Assembly: GCF_905475465.1 (NCBI RefSeq)
Contig: NC_062254.1
Span: 9,430,001 to 9,494,000 of the forward strand
Length of the DNA stretch: 64,000 nt
From: Pieris napi
Taxonomy: Eukaryota > Arthropoda > Insecta > Lepidoptera > Pieridae
Direction: 5' to 3'
A model generated the notes under the pieces. The model was not told the origin of the DNA and ran no database searches. It was given only the letters and a program-made list of their open reading frames with translations. This document shows, piece after piece, positions 17,615 to 30,014 of the stretch. Position 1 is the stretch's first letter. Each line of letters begins with the position of its first letter. Both the position numbers and the translations under genes were made by a program.

Positions 17615-18535
17615 TTATTATTATGAAACATAAGATACAGGTATCACTTGTCCCACGTCATTAATTTTGTCTCAGTTGACATCCCTACTCATCGGCAAAG
17701 AAGACAGAGGGTGTAGGCCGAGACAAAAATCCGGCGTAAAAAACTCTCGGTACTCTTTTAAAATATAAGCAAACAAAATTATATGAACAAATATATCATA
17801 AAGCTATTATACTCACGTCACTCAGTATAAAATATTCTGAAAACTAAAGGCGAATAATTCCGCAAGTAATACACTAGCGAAGACATCCACAATTTTCATG
17901 TCTCAAATTGCCTTAGCGATAAGACTTTATGCAGTTTCCAAGCACTCAAAATATCTAAAGCATTTTCGCTTTGAACTACTCTACAGGTTCGCGTAAAATC
18001 GTTTTATGATACAAGTATATAACAGCTATATTCTGTTTGATGAATATTAGATGCTGCTATTATTGCATAGCGCTTAAATAAACATATGACAGTCTAAAAA
18101 TATTTTTATATTGAAGAGTATGCGTCGGCTGTAATATTTTTTGTGACTAGACTCCGTTGTCCAAATCGAGCGTAGAGCTAAATTGTATTCGAAATATTAA
18201 TATTCCATTGGAAAATGCATCAGTATCAAATATTAGCACTGAGATTTTATTGTTTGCTTTTTTAAAATTTTGTTCAGCATGAAGTTTTTCGCCATTTGCA
18301 AATACTTTCAATGTATAATTATTCTTTGAGGCATACTTTTTGTTTTGGCGTAGAGATGCTTAAAAAATTAACGAGCATTTGAACGTAACAAGCCAAAACA
18401 ATTATTTGACCTAATCATGAGGACCACTTAGTCCCTGAAGTGACCTGATTTAAGTAATTAATCAGGAAGCCAGAGTCAAGAAGCCTCAAATAGCCTCAAG
18501 AGTAAAAAAATTTTAAAATTTTGATAATTAGTTGA
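17615..18535. other. spacer, no gene recognised
   Basis: AT-rich with no supported exon or classified repeat. Confidence 0.4.
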
Positions 18536-18539
18536 AGAA

Positions 18540-18695
18540 AAAGAGTGGCGGAAAGTTTCTTGCCAGTTCTTCTTACCCGCTCTACGCCCTTGACTTGCGA
18601 ACTGGTAGTACATGTAAATTTACAATTAATTTAACTTGACAATTCATAAGTGTAATTGTTTACCTACATGAGTTTTTCTTTTGAGTTTAATAAAA
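18540..18695 (+). mobile_element. RTE-like LINE 3' tail
   Basis: AAAGAGTGGCGGAAAGTTTC, CTACGCCCTTGACTTGCGAA and ATTCATAAGTGTAATTG blocks shared with 7115 and 63395. Confidence 0.7.
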
Positions 18696-19151
18696 TCAAA
18701 TAACTTGTGAACTCATAGATAAGATTACAATTGCTAGCAAGTTTTTCGTCCGATTAAAGCAAAAATAAGTCAATGTTTATCTCAACCCCAAAGATCTCGA
18801 AAGAAGCCTGAAGCGTTTCCGAAATATTTGAATTTTGCCTGAAATCGACTCGTAAATAGTGAAAGTGATAATAGGCGTTTATTAACCTAGATTTTGTTTT
18901 CTATATGTTTCCGTGATAGTCCATAGACAAGTCTTCGTCAATAATAGGTCTTAGCCATGCCTCTTTCATTCAACATAAAATCAAGTGATTTTTGCGGACT
19001 TAATAAAATTAAAAGGTTCGTCACTAAAAGCTCACTGCATATTTAAACGATATTAGTTATTTGGTATAAAAGCCTCGTAGATAAATTTTTAAGGATAAGT
19101 ATTCCACTGCCTTAATTAACTAATAAAGTAAACATTCAGTTGAAATAGTTT

Positions 19152-19405
19152 GACGGCTCATTGGTCTAGTGGTTAGTACCCCTGACTGCGAATCCATGGT
19201 CCCGGGTTCGATCCCCGGCTGAGACAAACATCGATGTGATGAGCATTTGGTGTTGTGCTTAGGTCTTGGGTGTTTAAATATGTATTTATATGTCTATCTA
19301 TCTATAATATGTATGTATATCCGTTGCCTAGTACCTATAACACAAGCTTCACAAGCTTAGCATGGGACTAGGTCAATTGGTGTGAATTGTCCAATAAAAA
19401 AAATA
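19152..19405 (+). mobile_element. tRNA-headed SINE, family 3
   Basis: The head resembles a whole tRNA (A box TGGTCTAGTGGTTAG, B box GGTTCGATCCC at 19205) and is followed by a body with a (TATC)-rich stretch, AGCATGGGACTAGGTCAATT and an A-rich tail. A tRNA gene was considered, but the 175-bp body and tail favour a SINE. Confidence 0.75.
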
Positions 19406-19782
19406 AAAAAAATAGTTATATTATTCTGTCGAGATTATTACCTTATTTTTTTACTCAAAATTAAACGCACCGTAAATATATTACAGCTAAAATATATGAT
19501 ATTCAAAGGGAATAATAATTTATTCAGAAATCCCGAAGAAAAGGAAAAAGAAATTTCCCCCGGTACAAAATCGGCGGAAATTTCTTTCAGTTCCTATCGA
19601 TACATTTACTCACAGTAAACAAAATGGCATAAGGAAACTGGCATCGATTTTTTAGGTCTAAGTGACCATAAATCAAAGATATGGTTCCGGCATATCACAA
19701 CCGCTATTGGTAGTTACGAGTACGAGCTTTTACAATTACAATTATAATTAATATACAAAAATTATTATAATTATTATACAAA

Positions 19783-20050
19783 ACTAGCTGACCCGGTAAA
19801 CGTTTGTTTTGCCATGTATATTATTTGTAGGATTTTTTTATAGTTCAATAAAAATAACCATCTACAATAATAAAAAATAGGATTTGATTGTAGAGGGGTG
19901 AAAATTAGGAGTTGTATGTATTTTTGTACGTTGTATCATAAAAAAATAAAAACAAAAAAAATTCTCAAAAAAAAATCAGTTAGGGGTTTGAAAGATAGAT
20001 AGTAGTCAATTCTCAGACTTACTGAATGCATAAAATTTTTGTATATTAGA
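19783..20050 (-). mobile_element. non-autonomous Helitron-like element
   Basis: The reverse strand starts TCTAATATACAAAAATT and ends CCGGGTCAGCTAGT. The same family is interrupted by the BEL element at 31794/38040. Confidence 0.72.
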
Positions 20051-20667
20051 TATATAATTTTGACAAAAAGGTTTTTTATTTCGATACCTACATAAAAATA
20101 CCGTTGTACCACACGATAATGTGTCCCAATTTAGGACTAGGCCTCAGATTTCTGCAATGGTACATACTTTGATTAATTAAATGGAATACTATGTAAAAAA
20201 AATACTTTTTGTTCTTCTCATAAAAACTCCAGTTTCATATGTACGGACCTAATATTACATATCCTTGACCGTAACTAAAATGTGTACCATACAGATGTAT
20301 TATAAAGTATTTGTCTTCAAGTTGAAAGTCCGCCAATAAAGTTCGTATGGGACTTCGGGAAACATATTTAAGTTTGGAAGAGATATTTGCTGTAAATTCA
20401 TAGTTTTGTCCTCTACTCTTGACGAAAAATTTTTAGTTGGCAGAAGCGATCAGAGATACGTTTAAAGCCGGGCGCATACATACTGATTCCGGATCAGGTT
20501 TCCGTATCAGGGTTTCAGATTCGGAAACCTGAATGGTCCGCGACCATACAAAATGTTCGACAAAGCGCACACCGTTCTTACTTTTTCCGGACAGAAAAAA
20601 ACCTGACGTTCGGTTCGGAATTTCTCCGTGCGTTCGTTTTGGAAGAACGGAAAAAAACCTGATGACG

Positions 20668-21021
20668 TCACCCCGAACGCAGCATTCGCATACATTTTGG
20701 CTCGATCGCCGCACACGTACGGAATTTTTCATTCAGCATCGCGTTGGCGCTGTGCCGAGTAGACGTACGAAGTGTAACGCTCTCCGTACTTTTTATTTTA
20801 TCTCGTATGGTATTATGAAGCTCATCAAAGGATTTCATTGACATCCTGTAATATTTGAAGAATTCTTCTGGGTATGCCCGTAACTTTGCTCCTTTGACAT
20901 AGAATTGACTCTCAGTTAATCTTTGGGTATTCAGTGGATGCACCCAATAACGACGTTTTATGCCCTTTTTGTCTAGCACCAATAAAAGAGCAATGAGCAT
21001 CAATTCGTCTTCGTCGTCCAT
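20668..21021 (-). pseudogene. truncated Harbinger transposase, left arm
   Basis: Mirror copy, identical in translation, of the 117-residue frame at 21209-21562. It has lost the 5' flank and first terminal repeat present before the right-arm copy. Confidence 0.85.
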
Positions 21022-21208
21022 ACTCGTGCGTTATCAGAAGCGAAGACACAGTGTTTAAAGCCGGGTGCATACATACTGATTCCTGATCAGAAATCCTGAT
21101 CAGGTTTCCTAATCAAGAATTCCGTGTGGAGAGCGCACACATTCTGTTTTTTGCATTCGGAATTTAAACGATCAGTTCGATCATAGACGCTTCTGATAAC
21201 GCACGAGT

Positions 21209-21562
21209 ATGGACGACGAAGACGAATTGATGCTCATTGCTCTTTTATTGGTGCTAGACAAAAAGGGCATAAAACGTCGTTATTGGGTGCATCCACTGAA
21301 TACCCAAAGATTAACTGAGAGTCAATTCTATGTCAAAGGAGCAAAGTTACGGGCATACCCAGAAGAATTCTTCAAATATTACAGGATGTCAATGAAATCC
21401 TTTGATGAGCTTCATAATACCATACGAGATAAAATAAAAAGTACGGAGAGCGTTACACTTCGTACGTCTACTCGGCACAGCGCCAACGCGATGCTGAATG
21501 AAAAATTCCGTACGTGTGCGGCGATCGAGCCAAAATGTATGCGAATGCTGCGTTCGGGGTGA
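21209..21562 (+). pseudogene. truncated Harbinger transposase, right arm
   Basis: 117 codons beginning MDDEDELMLIALLLVLD. KKGIKRRYWVHPLNTQR, KLRAYPEEFFKYYRMS and FDELHNTIRDKI are the N-terminal features of PIF/Harbinger (HARBI1-like) transposases, which normally exceed 350 residues and carry a DDE nuclease later. Here the frame runs into the 3' terminal region after about residue 95, so the catalytic part is gone by internal deletion. Copy number and mobility would depend on a complete transposase elsewhere. Confidence 0.85.
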
Positions 21563-21767
21563 CGTCATCAGGTTTTTTTCCGTTCTTCCAAAACGAACGC
21601 ACGGAGAAATTCCGAACCGAACGTCAGGTTTTTTTCTGTCCGGAAAAAGTAAGAACGGTGTGCGCTTTGTCGAACATTTTGTATGGTCGCGGACCATTCA
21701 GGTTTCCGAATCTGAAACCCTGATACGGAAACCTGATCCGGAATCAGTATGTATGCGCCCGGCTTAA

Positions 21768-22435
21768 GGATAGAATAATGGCAATTTGATATTCTTTCCT
21801 TATTTAACAGACTCCAAATAACATTAAAATCTATTAAATATATATTTCTAAAATGAATTAGTACATTTATAAGATTTTATAAGTAAATTTTTGAAATTTT
21901 TACATGTGATATTTTATTCGAGCTTTGAAATATCTATATATGTAAAATTGAATACAAGACAAGATTTGATAATGTTGTGCTAAGCCATTGGAATTGAACC
22001 ATATAATTAAAAAAGGTTATTGTGATAAAACGTCAACGACACAGCCACAGATTAGTAAAGATAAATATCTCATTTTGTTCAGAAATATCGCAAAATATTA
22101 GTAATTCTGTCACAAATTTGTGAAAGAATATTGTGCGTTTCCTCCAACCTAGAGAAAGAAGGTCGAAAATGTACAAATACAACTTCTAGGATATTCATTG
22201 CATATCCTTAGCGGACGAAATAATTATCATCTAAGCGCGATTCAGGGTACTGATTTGTAGATGAACTGACTGAATTGTAGGAGTCCCTTTGTAGACTTGA
22301 CATTTGAATTTACCGTTAGCAAAAAGCATTATAATTTAGGAAACATTAGTAAAGCAATTATACTATATTTCCTTTTTCATTTCGTAAACAATATGATTCG
22401 AACGAAAGAGTCTTCGTAGAATCTTTGGTCCTGTT
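21768..22435. other. spacer, no gene recognised
   Basis: AT-rich. No exon or classified repeat was recognised. Confidence 0.4.
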
Positions 22436-22439
22436 TGCG

Positions 22440-22760
22440 ACGACGGTGTTTGGCGTATTCTCTAAGAACTTTATAACATCCATGACCACGCCAACATCCA
22501 ATTCATAAAGTGCAACAGGCTCAAGTGGCTGGGACATGTGCACCGAATACTCACAACCCGTTGGCAAGAGAAAACCCGGTAGACCGAGGCTGCGTTGGTG
22601 GGATGAAAATGGCAAGGACCACGAAACAATAGGGGTTCGAAATTGGACGCGGAGAGCACTGGATAGATTGCAATGGAAGTCGAAGTGTATTTGAGGAGGC
22701 CCACAAAGTACTGTTTTACTATGTTGATGCAATAATATGTCTAAATAAATCAATATACAT
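22440..22760 (+). pseudogene. decayed LINE ORF C-terminus (RTE/R1-like style)
   Basis: The + strand reads ELYNIHDHANIQFIKCNRLK, WLGHVHRI, then RPRLRWWD-like and LDRLQWKSK-like pieces across stops, followed by AATAAATCAATATAC. The pattern N-R-L-x-W-x-G-H-V, arginine-rich linker, W-x-x-x-A-x-D-R is the usual end of one LINE ORF2 group. Confidence 0.65.
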
Positions 22761-23279
22761 TATAAAAGGGCGCAATTTTGTGATTTGGCATTAGAACTGA
22801 AACGTATTACTGCTTACCCGGCAATGTTGGCTTATTACATCAAATAGCCGAAATCAATTTAACTTATAAACCACATCACAAACTCGAATCGTACCTGCCA
22901 GTATTTGAAAGTTTTTGCCAACGCAGCCTTCCAGTAGTTTCTTGGGTGTATGCCAGCGTCTCTTTGAATAAGAACACTTAAACGTTATCGCTTGTGTAAC
23001 CCTATCATTTATTGGGTAGGATCAACAGATTTTTAAACTTGAATCTCTTTGTAAATGTAAATTAGGCTCGTTTGTATTGTAAAAGTGCAGTTCACAATTT
23101 GCATAAATGCCTTAATTTTTTATTCAAACGTTGGCTAGATGATTTTTTATGGTTTTTGGGGTTTTTTGTAAATTGGCCAAATAGGGCTGGGATTACTAAA
23201 TGGTTTTACATCATATTTTCGTTTCTCGATCATTTAAACACGTTTTAAATATACAAACTGGTGTTAGGATTTGGAAAAG

Positions 23280-23395
23280 TATTTTTTATAGAGGGGGGCA
23301 AACGACTTCCTGCCTATTACCGGATGTTAAATGCTTTCGCTGTAAATGGAGACTCTCAATGACAGCGGGCTCGCAGGTACGTTGCTGGCCTTTTA
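23280..23395 (-). mobile_element. LINE family A tail fragment
   Basis: GGGGGGCAAACGACTTCCTG, GGATGTTAAATG, GACTCTCAATG and GCTCGCAGGTACGTTG-CTGGCC match the reversed 3' tail of family A with about 15-20 percent change. Confidence 0.6.
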
Positions 23396-23569
23396 ATGAA
23401 CAGCCTATGCGTCAACTGCACACACACAGCAGGTGCGTGTGGTATCCGCCTGCAACACACGAACACGTTTAGAAGATATTTCAAGCAAAGGCTACGTAAT
23501 TCCTTGATAACAAAAAGTCTTAGAAACAGACGGTACGACAAAAACGTATAGGAATTTGTTTGTTTTATT

Positions 23570-24345
23570 CTAATGTTTAAAGAACTTTATTTCTCATTAC
23601 AAAAAAGAATGTATTTTATTTACATGAGAAACTTAATATCTATATACGAACGAGATACACGTCGCCATCAGCCGCCCCAATTTAAGTCTACTAGGCTCAT
23701 TCTGAGATGTATCTATAATGCCCTTTTGAATTGGTTAAATGCGCTAATATTACGAATTTTAGACGGTAATTGATTGAATAATTGCATACCCTCATACTTA
23801 ACAGACTTCTTCAAATAATTTGTACGCGGCTTCGGCAGATTAGCAAACTCGCTCGACGAGTATTGCGAGTAGTGGTGTGTTTGATTTTATTAAAATGATA
23901 AGCTACTATGGAGGGAGGTATTTAATTTTATTTATTAAGATACGGGTGCTATAAACATATAGTTGTTTGTTCGATATAATTTCGGTTTCTTGGTAGATTT
24001 TATTAGGCTGCGTTAAATTTTTTTATCTAAATAGTGCTTTTATTTATTTATTTTGCAGTTTGTATGTTAGAAATTAGTTTTTGCATGCTGTACCCCATAT
24101 TTCAATTAGATATATGAAATGTGGCTTGACTAAACAATTATAAATCAAATGACGTACAGATTGCGGAATGCATGTTGATATTGACCAAAATCAGCCTATA
24201 AGTGATTTTAGTTTAGTAATTATGTGTGATATATGAAAGTTCCACATTAAATATGTATCTATTCTAAGACCCAGATATTTCTCCCATTCATATTCTTAGC
24301 GTTAAGGACCTGTCCTATCGCTAAACTACAAAAAAGTACATTGTT
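23570..24345 (-). pseudogene. decayed relative of the 12219-15056 LINE, C-terminal part
   Basis: The reverse strand encodes NLPKPRTNYLKKSVKYEGMQ, LFNQLPSKIRNISAFNQFKR, paralleling the C-terminus of the intact LINE. The DNA also matches at CCCATATTTCAATTAGATA... versus 12627. It contains stops and frameshifts. Confidence 0.75.
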
Positions 24346-25730
24346 TCTTTCCATTTTTCGTCATCGTTTCTTGAAGTAGGGCGAATGGAAAAAAAATATG
24401 GTGGAGTTGAGTAGTTTATGTATCCATTTTGAAAGATCGATACACGATTTAAATAAATTCGCTCGATTGAAAAAAGATCCAAACATAGCAAATTTTTAAC
24501 ACTTTGAATTCATTTTAAGACGAAAATGTATATAGAACATATTTTTGAAATTTACACGATATATTTAATCGCAAGCCAAGTAATCCATTTCAGAAAAAAA
24601 AATGATAAAATTACATTAATTTAATATTTTACATAACTAATTGTTATTACGGGCCGACGCGACGCGCCTCTCTGCGTACCGCAGTCCACCCCGAGACACT
24701 GACACAGCAATTCGTGCTGGGATAGGGCCTTAAGTATCGACACTGAAAACCATTCCATCGAGACAGAAACTTCAGCATTACATACACATATTGTCCAACT
24801 TTTAAAATAAATCCCACACATTTTTAAATAAAATTCTCAAAACTTTAACAGACGAATTATCCAGCTGAGGACTCCATTAAACACAAACAAAGATGTCAGA
24901 AACTTTTTGCATTATCCACAAGCCATTTTGACTGTTCAATTTTGTGCAGATCTCATTACAACTTCCTATAGTTTAATTGGCTAGACCGACGTTCGTAGAA
25001 TGGCAACGTGTCCAATTTAAATGTAACTCTCCCGTTTTATTATCTAGTAACATCATCGCAGATTTCACTGCACTGAAGAGTAATATGGGGGTCTGAGTAT
25101 GATGGTTATGAATGCAACATTGTCGTGTTAGTTATGTAACTGAAATTGTTGTTTTCACTGTTTTGAACGCATGAAATTGTATAAATGAATCTTATGCTAG
25201 GATGGTTTGAGGTGTTTGCTCGCTCAGATTTCACAGAAATTTCTAAGTAAAATACGCTTCTGGACATTTTCATGTTTGAAACTCGAGTTTGACTTGTTTG
25301 TTTTTCTTAGCGTAATGAAATGTAAGCAACAGTCCCACTATTTACAACTAGTTTAAGGGCACTGTAATCATGAAATACGGTTGAGTAAATTTCGATATGC
25401 CTGGAATAGATTGTATATATTAATAAATCATTATCTTACTCTTATAGAACGAATTCCACACGAAATCTCAGTCTCAGTGAGCCAAACATATTCGCGCTTA
25501 TTAGAAAACGTGTATTGAAATCAGTCCCACCAAAAACGTTTTCTTATCAAATAGACGACTTAACTTACCGGAAAAGGAACACATCTAAATTATAATACTT
25601 TGGGCTGAGCCAAAGTCAAACCTACTATGTACTAGTTCCATCAAAAAAAACAAGGGTTTTAAATACTGGTAGATTAAGACTACTGTGGTCACAATAATAT
25701 TAATAATTAAAAATTGATAAATAGGAAACT
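24346..25730. other. spacer, no gene recognised
   Basis: Mostly AT-rich. A short GC-rich segment at 24650-24710 has no recognisable identity. Confidence 0.4.
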
Positions 25731-25734
25731 AAAA

Positions 25735-25822
25735 TACACATTTGTTTTGCAATACTTGAGCAAGGAAACCACCAGCTCTGTAGTCACCAGTACTAACTAC
25801 CAGGCGCCAACTTACGTTTTTA
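25735..25822 (-). repeat. TGDxRAG coding repeat module
   Basis: The reverse strand encodes WRLVVSTGDYRAGGFLAQ. The same module in various states occurs at 26030, 48282, 50130, 52498 and 56105. It looks like the end of a retroelement ORF but could not be assigned. Confidence 0.6.
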
Positions 25823-26029
25823 ATTCGCTCCTGTGTACATGAACTCCACGGCACAAGAGTATCTACTCCAAAAGGAACAAAATAAAACATTAAATAAAAT
25901 AAACGTATAAGCAATAAATATGTATTTCTTTATTTCCAACACACAAATGCACAAAAAATAAGAACAATAAAAACAATAACTAACTTTAAAATATAATAAC
26001 TAAAATATATTATTAAAAGGACCTCCTTT

Positions 26030-26148
26030 AGGCAAAGTTCCGAAGATACTGGCAGCGTTCCCCCTTTGAATAGCTAGACTAATTCTTTGTTCAAGGTAGC
26101 TGCCAGCTCTTCGGTCTCCTGTGATGTCGACTAACTTAAAAAAAAAAT
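26030..26148 (-). repeat. TGDxRAG coding repeat module, second type
   Basis: The reverse strand encodes VDITGDRRAGSYLEQRI-like sequence, then AIQRGNAASIFGTLPKGG-like sequence with small changes. The closest match is 56105-56222, including the flanking AATAACTAAAATATATTATT. Confidence 0.6.
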
Positions 26149-26759
26149 TCATGATCTTAAGTTTACTATGATGTGCCAAAGCACAATATAGTTATAGACC
26201 CGTTGCAACTGATTGTTCCTTTTTTGATGGGTACTCTATAGTTTGTTTATAGAAATCCATTATCATGAAGAGAATGTATTGTATTTAGGTTAATTATTAC
26301 ATCTATAACTAGAGATAATGTATATCAGAAAATTATTAAAAGCAAAACAGTTTGTGAAATCAAGTATTGATTTATAGTCTCTTGTGCAACGATTACAGTT
26401 TTTCAACGGATTAAAAAGAAGAGCAACCTTTCAATATCGGCTGTTAGTACTCGAAAATACAAAGAAACATTGGCTTATTTTGCAATTTTCATCTGAATAT
26501 TAAATCGCTGGCTTTGTTCTTTAAACTTTTATATTTCAGTGCACAATTTAAACTGCGAAGTTAGCTTCAAAGCAATAAAAAATATGGCCACTTTTATCTA
26601 CTGTTAAATGCTGTTTTGTTAAACGTGTAAGTCGTAGAGCCACCATTTGGTGAGTACAGTTGGCTTTTCAACTATCTTCTTTCCAACTTGATTTAGGAAA
26701 ATTAAAATGATGTCACTGTACGATCGGAGATCTCTAGCCGGTGTTACGTTCTTATTTCG

Positions 26760-27125
26760 TATAATAATATAATAATAATAAAAGCCTTTATTCAGACAGA
26801 AAATTTTATATAATTTTAAACTTAAACTATTATCACTAGTAAGTCGGTGACACCGACAACCCATCTGTTTGCCCAACTTTGGCAAAGGCCTCCTCCATTT
26901 CTTTCCACTCTGCTCTGTTCTGAGCTTTCCTTGTTCATATTTTCCCAGTTACGTATTTCATTTCGTCTTCCCACCTTCGAAACTGTCTACCTCGTTTTCT
27001 TTTCTTATTTCTTGGGTACCAATATATGATCTTTTTGTTCCACTTTTCTTTGCCTCTTATTATTTGACCAGCCCATTTCCATTTCATAAACATTGTCGTC
27101 CCTTAATCATTCGCAAGGTTTAAAA
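26760..27125 (-). pseudogene. LINE ORF C-terminus, nearly open
   Basis: The reverse strand encodes FMKWKWAGQIIRGKEKW, RKRGRQFRRWEDE and SRVEWKEMEEAFAKVGQ, the W-x-G-H/Q, RGRP-x-x-RW-D, W-x-x-x-EAF order of a LINE ORF2 end. A frameshift lies between the second and third pieces. The tail is the TAATAATAATAAAAGCC stretch at its left edge. Confidence 0.7.
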
Positions 27126-27346
27126 TCAATAGTCCAATTTCCGTCTGCAAAAACCAACCTAGGAGTTTTGGGACTTCTTATTCGAATATGCGAGTATAAC
27201 AGAATAAACACTACTTATCCAGATCTATATATAGAGATATATTCAGTAGTGGGCTGATCAATTAAGAACAGCATTGATGTTAGTGCTTATCTGATACCGC
27301 TTATGCAAGTAATATTTATTTTTTGTAACATTTATGTTTACCATAA
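27126..27346. other. spacer, no gene recognised
   Basis: AT-rich. Confidence 0.35.
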
Positions 27347-27715
27347 TCTTAATATTTATAAATTACGTGTCACGTTGTTTGTCCGCTATGGACTCCTAAA
27401 CTACCGAACCGATATCAATCAAATTTGCACACCGTGTGTAGTTTGATCCAACTTAAAAGATAGGATAGCTTACATCTTAATTTATACCCGCAATATTATT
27501 TTATTGCAAAATATTTGTTTATTATTTGATAGTCACAATTATAACAGATGGCGCTGTGTTGAAAGTACCAACGTTTCACATAAGCTACAATTTAATGGCA
27601 TAACCTCCAAAAAAGCATGGTGGTCCCCATGACTGGTGTTCTCCTACCGTTTCCCTTGCTACTATGTAATATAACAAAAACCTTAGCCACCGCAACGCTA
27701 GGCCGGTCTGCTAGT
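27347..27715 (+). mobile_element. non-autonomous Helitron-like element
   Basis: TCTTAATATTTATAAATTAC start, ACCGATATCAATCAAATTTG inside, and GCTAGGCCGGTCTGCTAGT end, inserted between A (27346) and T (27716). Confidence 0.78.
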
Positions 27716-28054
27716 TGTCATATATTTTAGAAAATATAGTTTGTTGTTGTGGTGAACTTTAATAAATAAAAAAAAATAACTCCAAATAATGAAACGTAGG
27801 CGAATGTAATATTTTGTTCGAATCTAAGAAACGGACAAGATTTTTGTAAGCTTATTACGTTAGGTACAAATTAAATGCCACCAGTTACAATAGAGTATAA
27901 TAATTAGTGAGCTGGCGAGTAAAATTTCTATATGATCAGCACACATGGCAGACTATTATAAGATAATTATACCCTAAGGAACATGAAGGACCTCGTCTGC
28001 CACCATGGTGAAGCTGCGTTATCAATTTACTCGTACAGCGTTTTAAAAACGTTA

Positions 28055-28536
28055 TGGTGGCTGTACACACTCGGCGAGAGCTTCTCGCCGGGAGTCTCGA
28101 CCGAGAGGACCGAGAGAAGAGCGCAGCCTGTACACACTCGTTACGTTAATTGTATTTAAAACACCGTTGATAATGGACGTGGCAACCGCTGCTGCTGTTT
28201 GTCTTTGTGCAATGAGTTATTATAATTTTCTTCACGTTAACCATTAAAAAAAATACGAAGCCATGGCGAAGAAGAAGATGGTCACTATACACCGCAACAG
28301 AAATTGGTAATTAGGATCATAAAGTTTTGATATTATCCAAAATTTAATGATTGAACGAGTGTGTACAGGTCGCTCTCGTTTTACTCGCGAGACCCTTTGA
28401 CTCGTGCGCAAAAAACCGACAGGCGACCGAAAGAGGCGAGACCAACTGCGAGGAAGCGAGGCGAGACGAGAGCTCTACTGTACACTCTCGCACTCGGCCT
28501 GTCTCGGGGTGTCTCGACGAGTGTGTACAGCCACCA
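28055..28536 (+). mobile_element. PIF/Harbinger deletion derivative
   Basis: Terminal repeats TGGTGGCTGTACACACTCG and its complement are flanked by TTA at 28052-28054 and 28537-28539. Inside, an ATG near 28172 opens a 24-codon frame (MDVATAAAVCLCAMSYYNF) resembling the start of a Harbinger transposase, followed by the GC-rich subterminal region. No catalytic part. Confidence 0.75.
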
Positions 28537-28953
28537 TTAAAAAAAGGTGGGTGATATTATGTGCACATGTCTGCCTTTGGGGCTGATGATCATAGTCATC
28601 CTGTAAACACAAAAAATTAGAGTCAGAGGCAGACAACCAGGGGTCTGACTTTTGAAGTTTTTTTTTATGATTTAAAAATCTGCTGTCTTCAATCAGTTGC
28701 TCTTTCCAGAGAAAGAACAATTGTGAGGCACATAAGGGGAATCAGTGAATCAGGGTAAAAGTATGTCTGCGTTGTGAAACAGAGGCCTTTTCAAATATTT
28801 TTGAAACATTACCGTAGTTTCTTCAAATATTTATCGACTATACGATAATTTTAGTGTTTAATATCTCTTTATACAATTTGTATAGAACTCGTATCATATT
28901 CGAACGAAACATGTTCGTTCTTCCCTTGAGTACCAAATACGTATTTATTAATA

Positions 28954-29381
28954 ACTAGCTGGCCTGGCGAATATCGTACCGCCTAACAGTCGATTCTTTA
29001 TTTTTTTTAAATACTTATTCTGCTATTCGGGACACCGGTCTAGCTAGTAAGATATAAAAAAGAAAGTTGATAATACAACAAATACATTATGTCAAAAAAT
29101 AAAAATTTACCTACCCGGAACATCTCCACTAACATTTGAACTTTATGATATGGTATTAAAGTTCAAATTGCCTTTAAATATTATTACGAATATTTTGTAT
29201 GGGAATATAGAAAAGTGTTGTTTTTAGACTTTTTCACTCAATTTTTTTAAATTTTTCTCTCCGTAAGAACCATCCTCGTACTTCAAGGTATATTATATAA
29301 AAAAAATCAGACAAATCGGTCAAGCCGTTTTCATGTTATGTCGTGACAACGGAAAACGGGTTTCATTTTTATATATATAGA
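28954..29381 (-). mobile_element. non-autonomous Helitron-like element
   Basis: The reverse strand starts TCTATATATATAAAAATG and ends CCAGGCCAGCTAGT. It contains the GGTCAAGCCGTTTTCATG block. Related to 43000-43531. Confidence 0.72.
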
Positions 29382-29960
29382 TTAAGTTTTCCAAACAAGT
29401 CCTGAAGAAAACCTGATTTTATATAATAGAAGCCGCTGTATGTTTTCGCTTTTATCTAAAGTTTTAAAAAACTGAAATCCTGATGCCTAATTGAAATCTA
29501 TTAATTTAGGCGTGATAAAAACTTTCCTTCCTCCTTTTGTAGTAGTTTCTGGACTTACTATTTGAGAGGTTGAGGGCAAGGGTTCATGTTCAGGGCTTTC
29601 ATCAAAGATCGTAAGTGAACCGAAATGTCCTTGCGTTTGTGGAATCTTAAGTAGTAAGAGATGACGATAAACCTACGGAACACATTTGCTCTTATTTTTT
29701 TTCTCTTAATTTAATATTCTTTGTCCTGCCCTTTCTTCCATTTCAGCTAACTTTTTGTCTACACCACTGTTTTGGAAAAATACTTGAGTTTTTTTTAATT
29801 TTCATTCGTCAGGCAAATTAAAAAACTAAGTGATAAGGTTAACATCAGGTCTAAGGCCTATGCGTTAAAAACATAACTTTGAACATACGTGTCCCGCTAG
29901 TATATAATTTAAAAAATGATTTCTGGGGTAAAAAATAAATTACATATTCAAAATACATAT
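29382..29960. other. spacer, no gene recognised
   Basis: No exon was recognised. It lies downstream of the secreted-peptide gene. Confidence 0.4.
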
Positions 29961-29962
29961 TA

Positions 29963-29968
29963 TTTATT
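29963..29968 (-). promoter_or_regulatory. poly(A) signal of the PKV-peptide gene
   Basis: AATAAA on the reverse strand, 47 bases after the TAA stop at 30017-30015. Confidence 0.7.
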
Positions 29969-30014
29969 TTACGATTTACATTTTATAGTTTAATTTTTGA
30001 CTAACGTATTACTC

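Larger units (their letters stand above)
20466..21764. mobile_element. palindromic PIF/Harbinger derivative
   Basis: Two 578-bp arms (20465-21042 and 21188-21765) are perfect inverted copies as far as read. They flank a 145-bp centre that contains a third copy of the terminal repeat AGCCGGGTGCATACATACTG at 21059. The outer ends are AGCCGGGCGCATACATACTG and its complement, flanked by TAA at 20463-20465 and 21765-21767, the TWA target duplication of PIF/Harbinger. Each arm holds a 117-codon transposase start. The original short element is probably 21059-21764 and the left arm an inverted duplicate of its 21188-21764 part. Confidence 0.85.

Noticed and set aside
20533..20841. 102-codon frames on the opposite strands of the palindrome (also 21389-21697)
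   Set aside because: Shadows of the Harbinger transposase start in the palindrome arms.
28351..28586. Overlapping + strand frames rich in Arg/Glu
   Set aside because: Fall in the GC-rich subterminal part of a Harbinger derivative. No domain and no conserved start.
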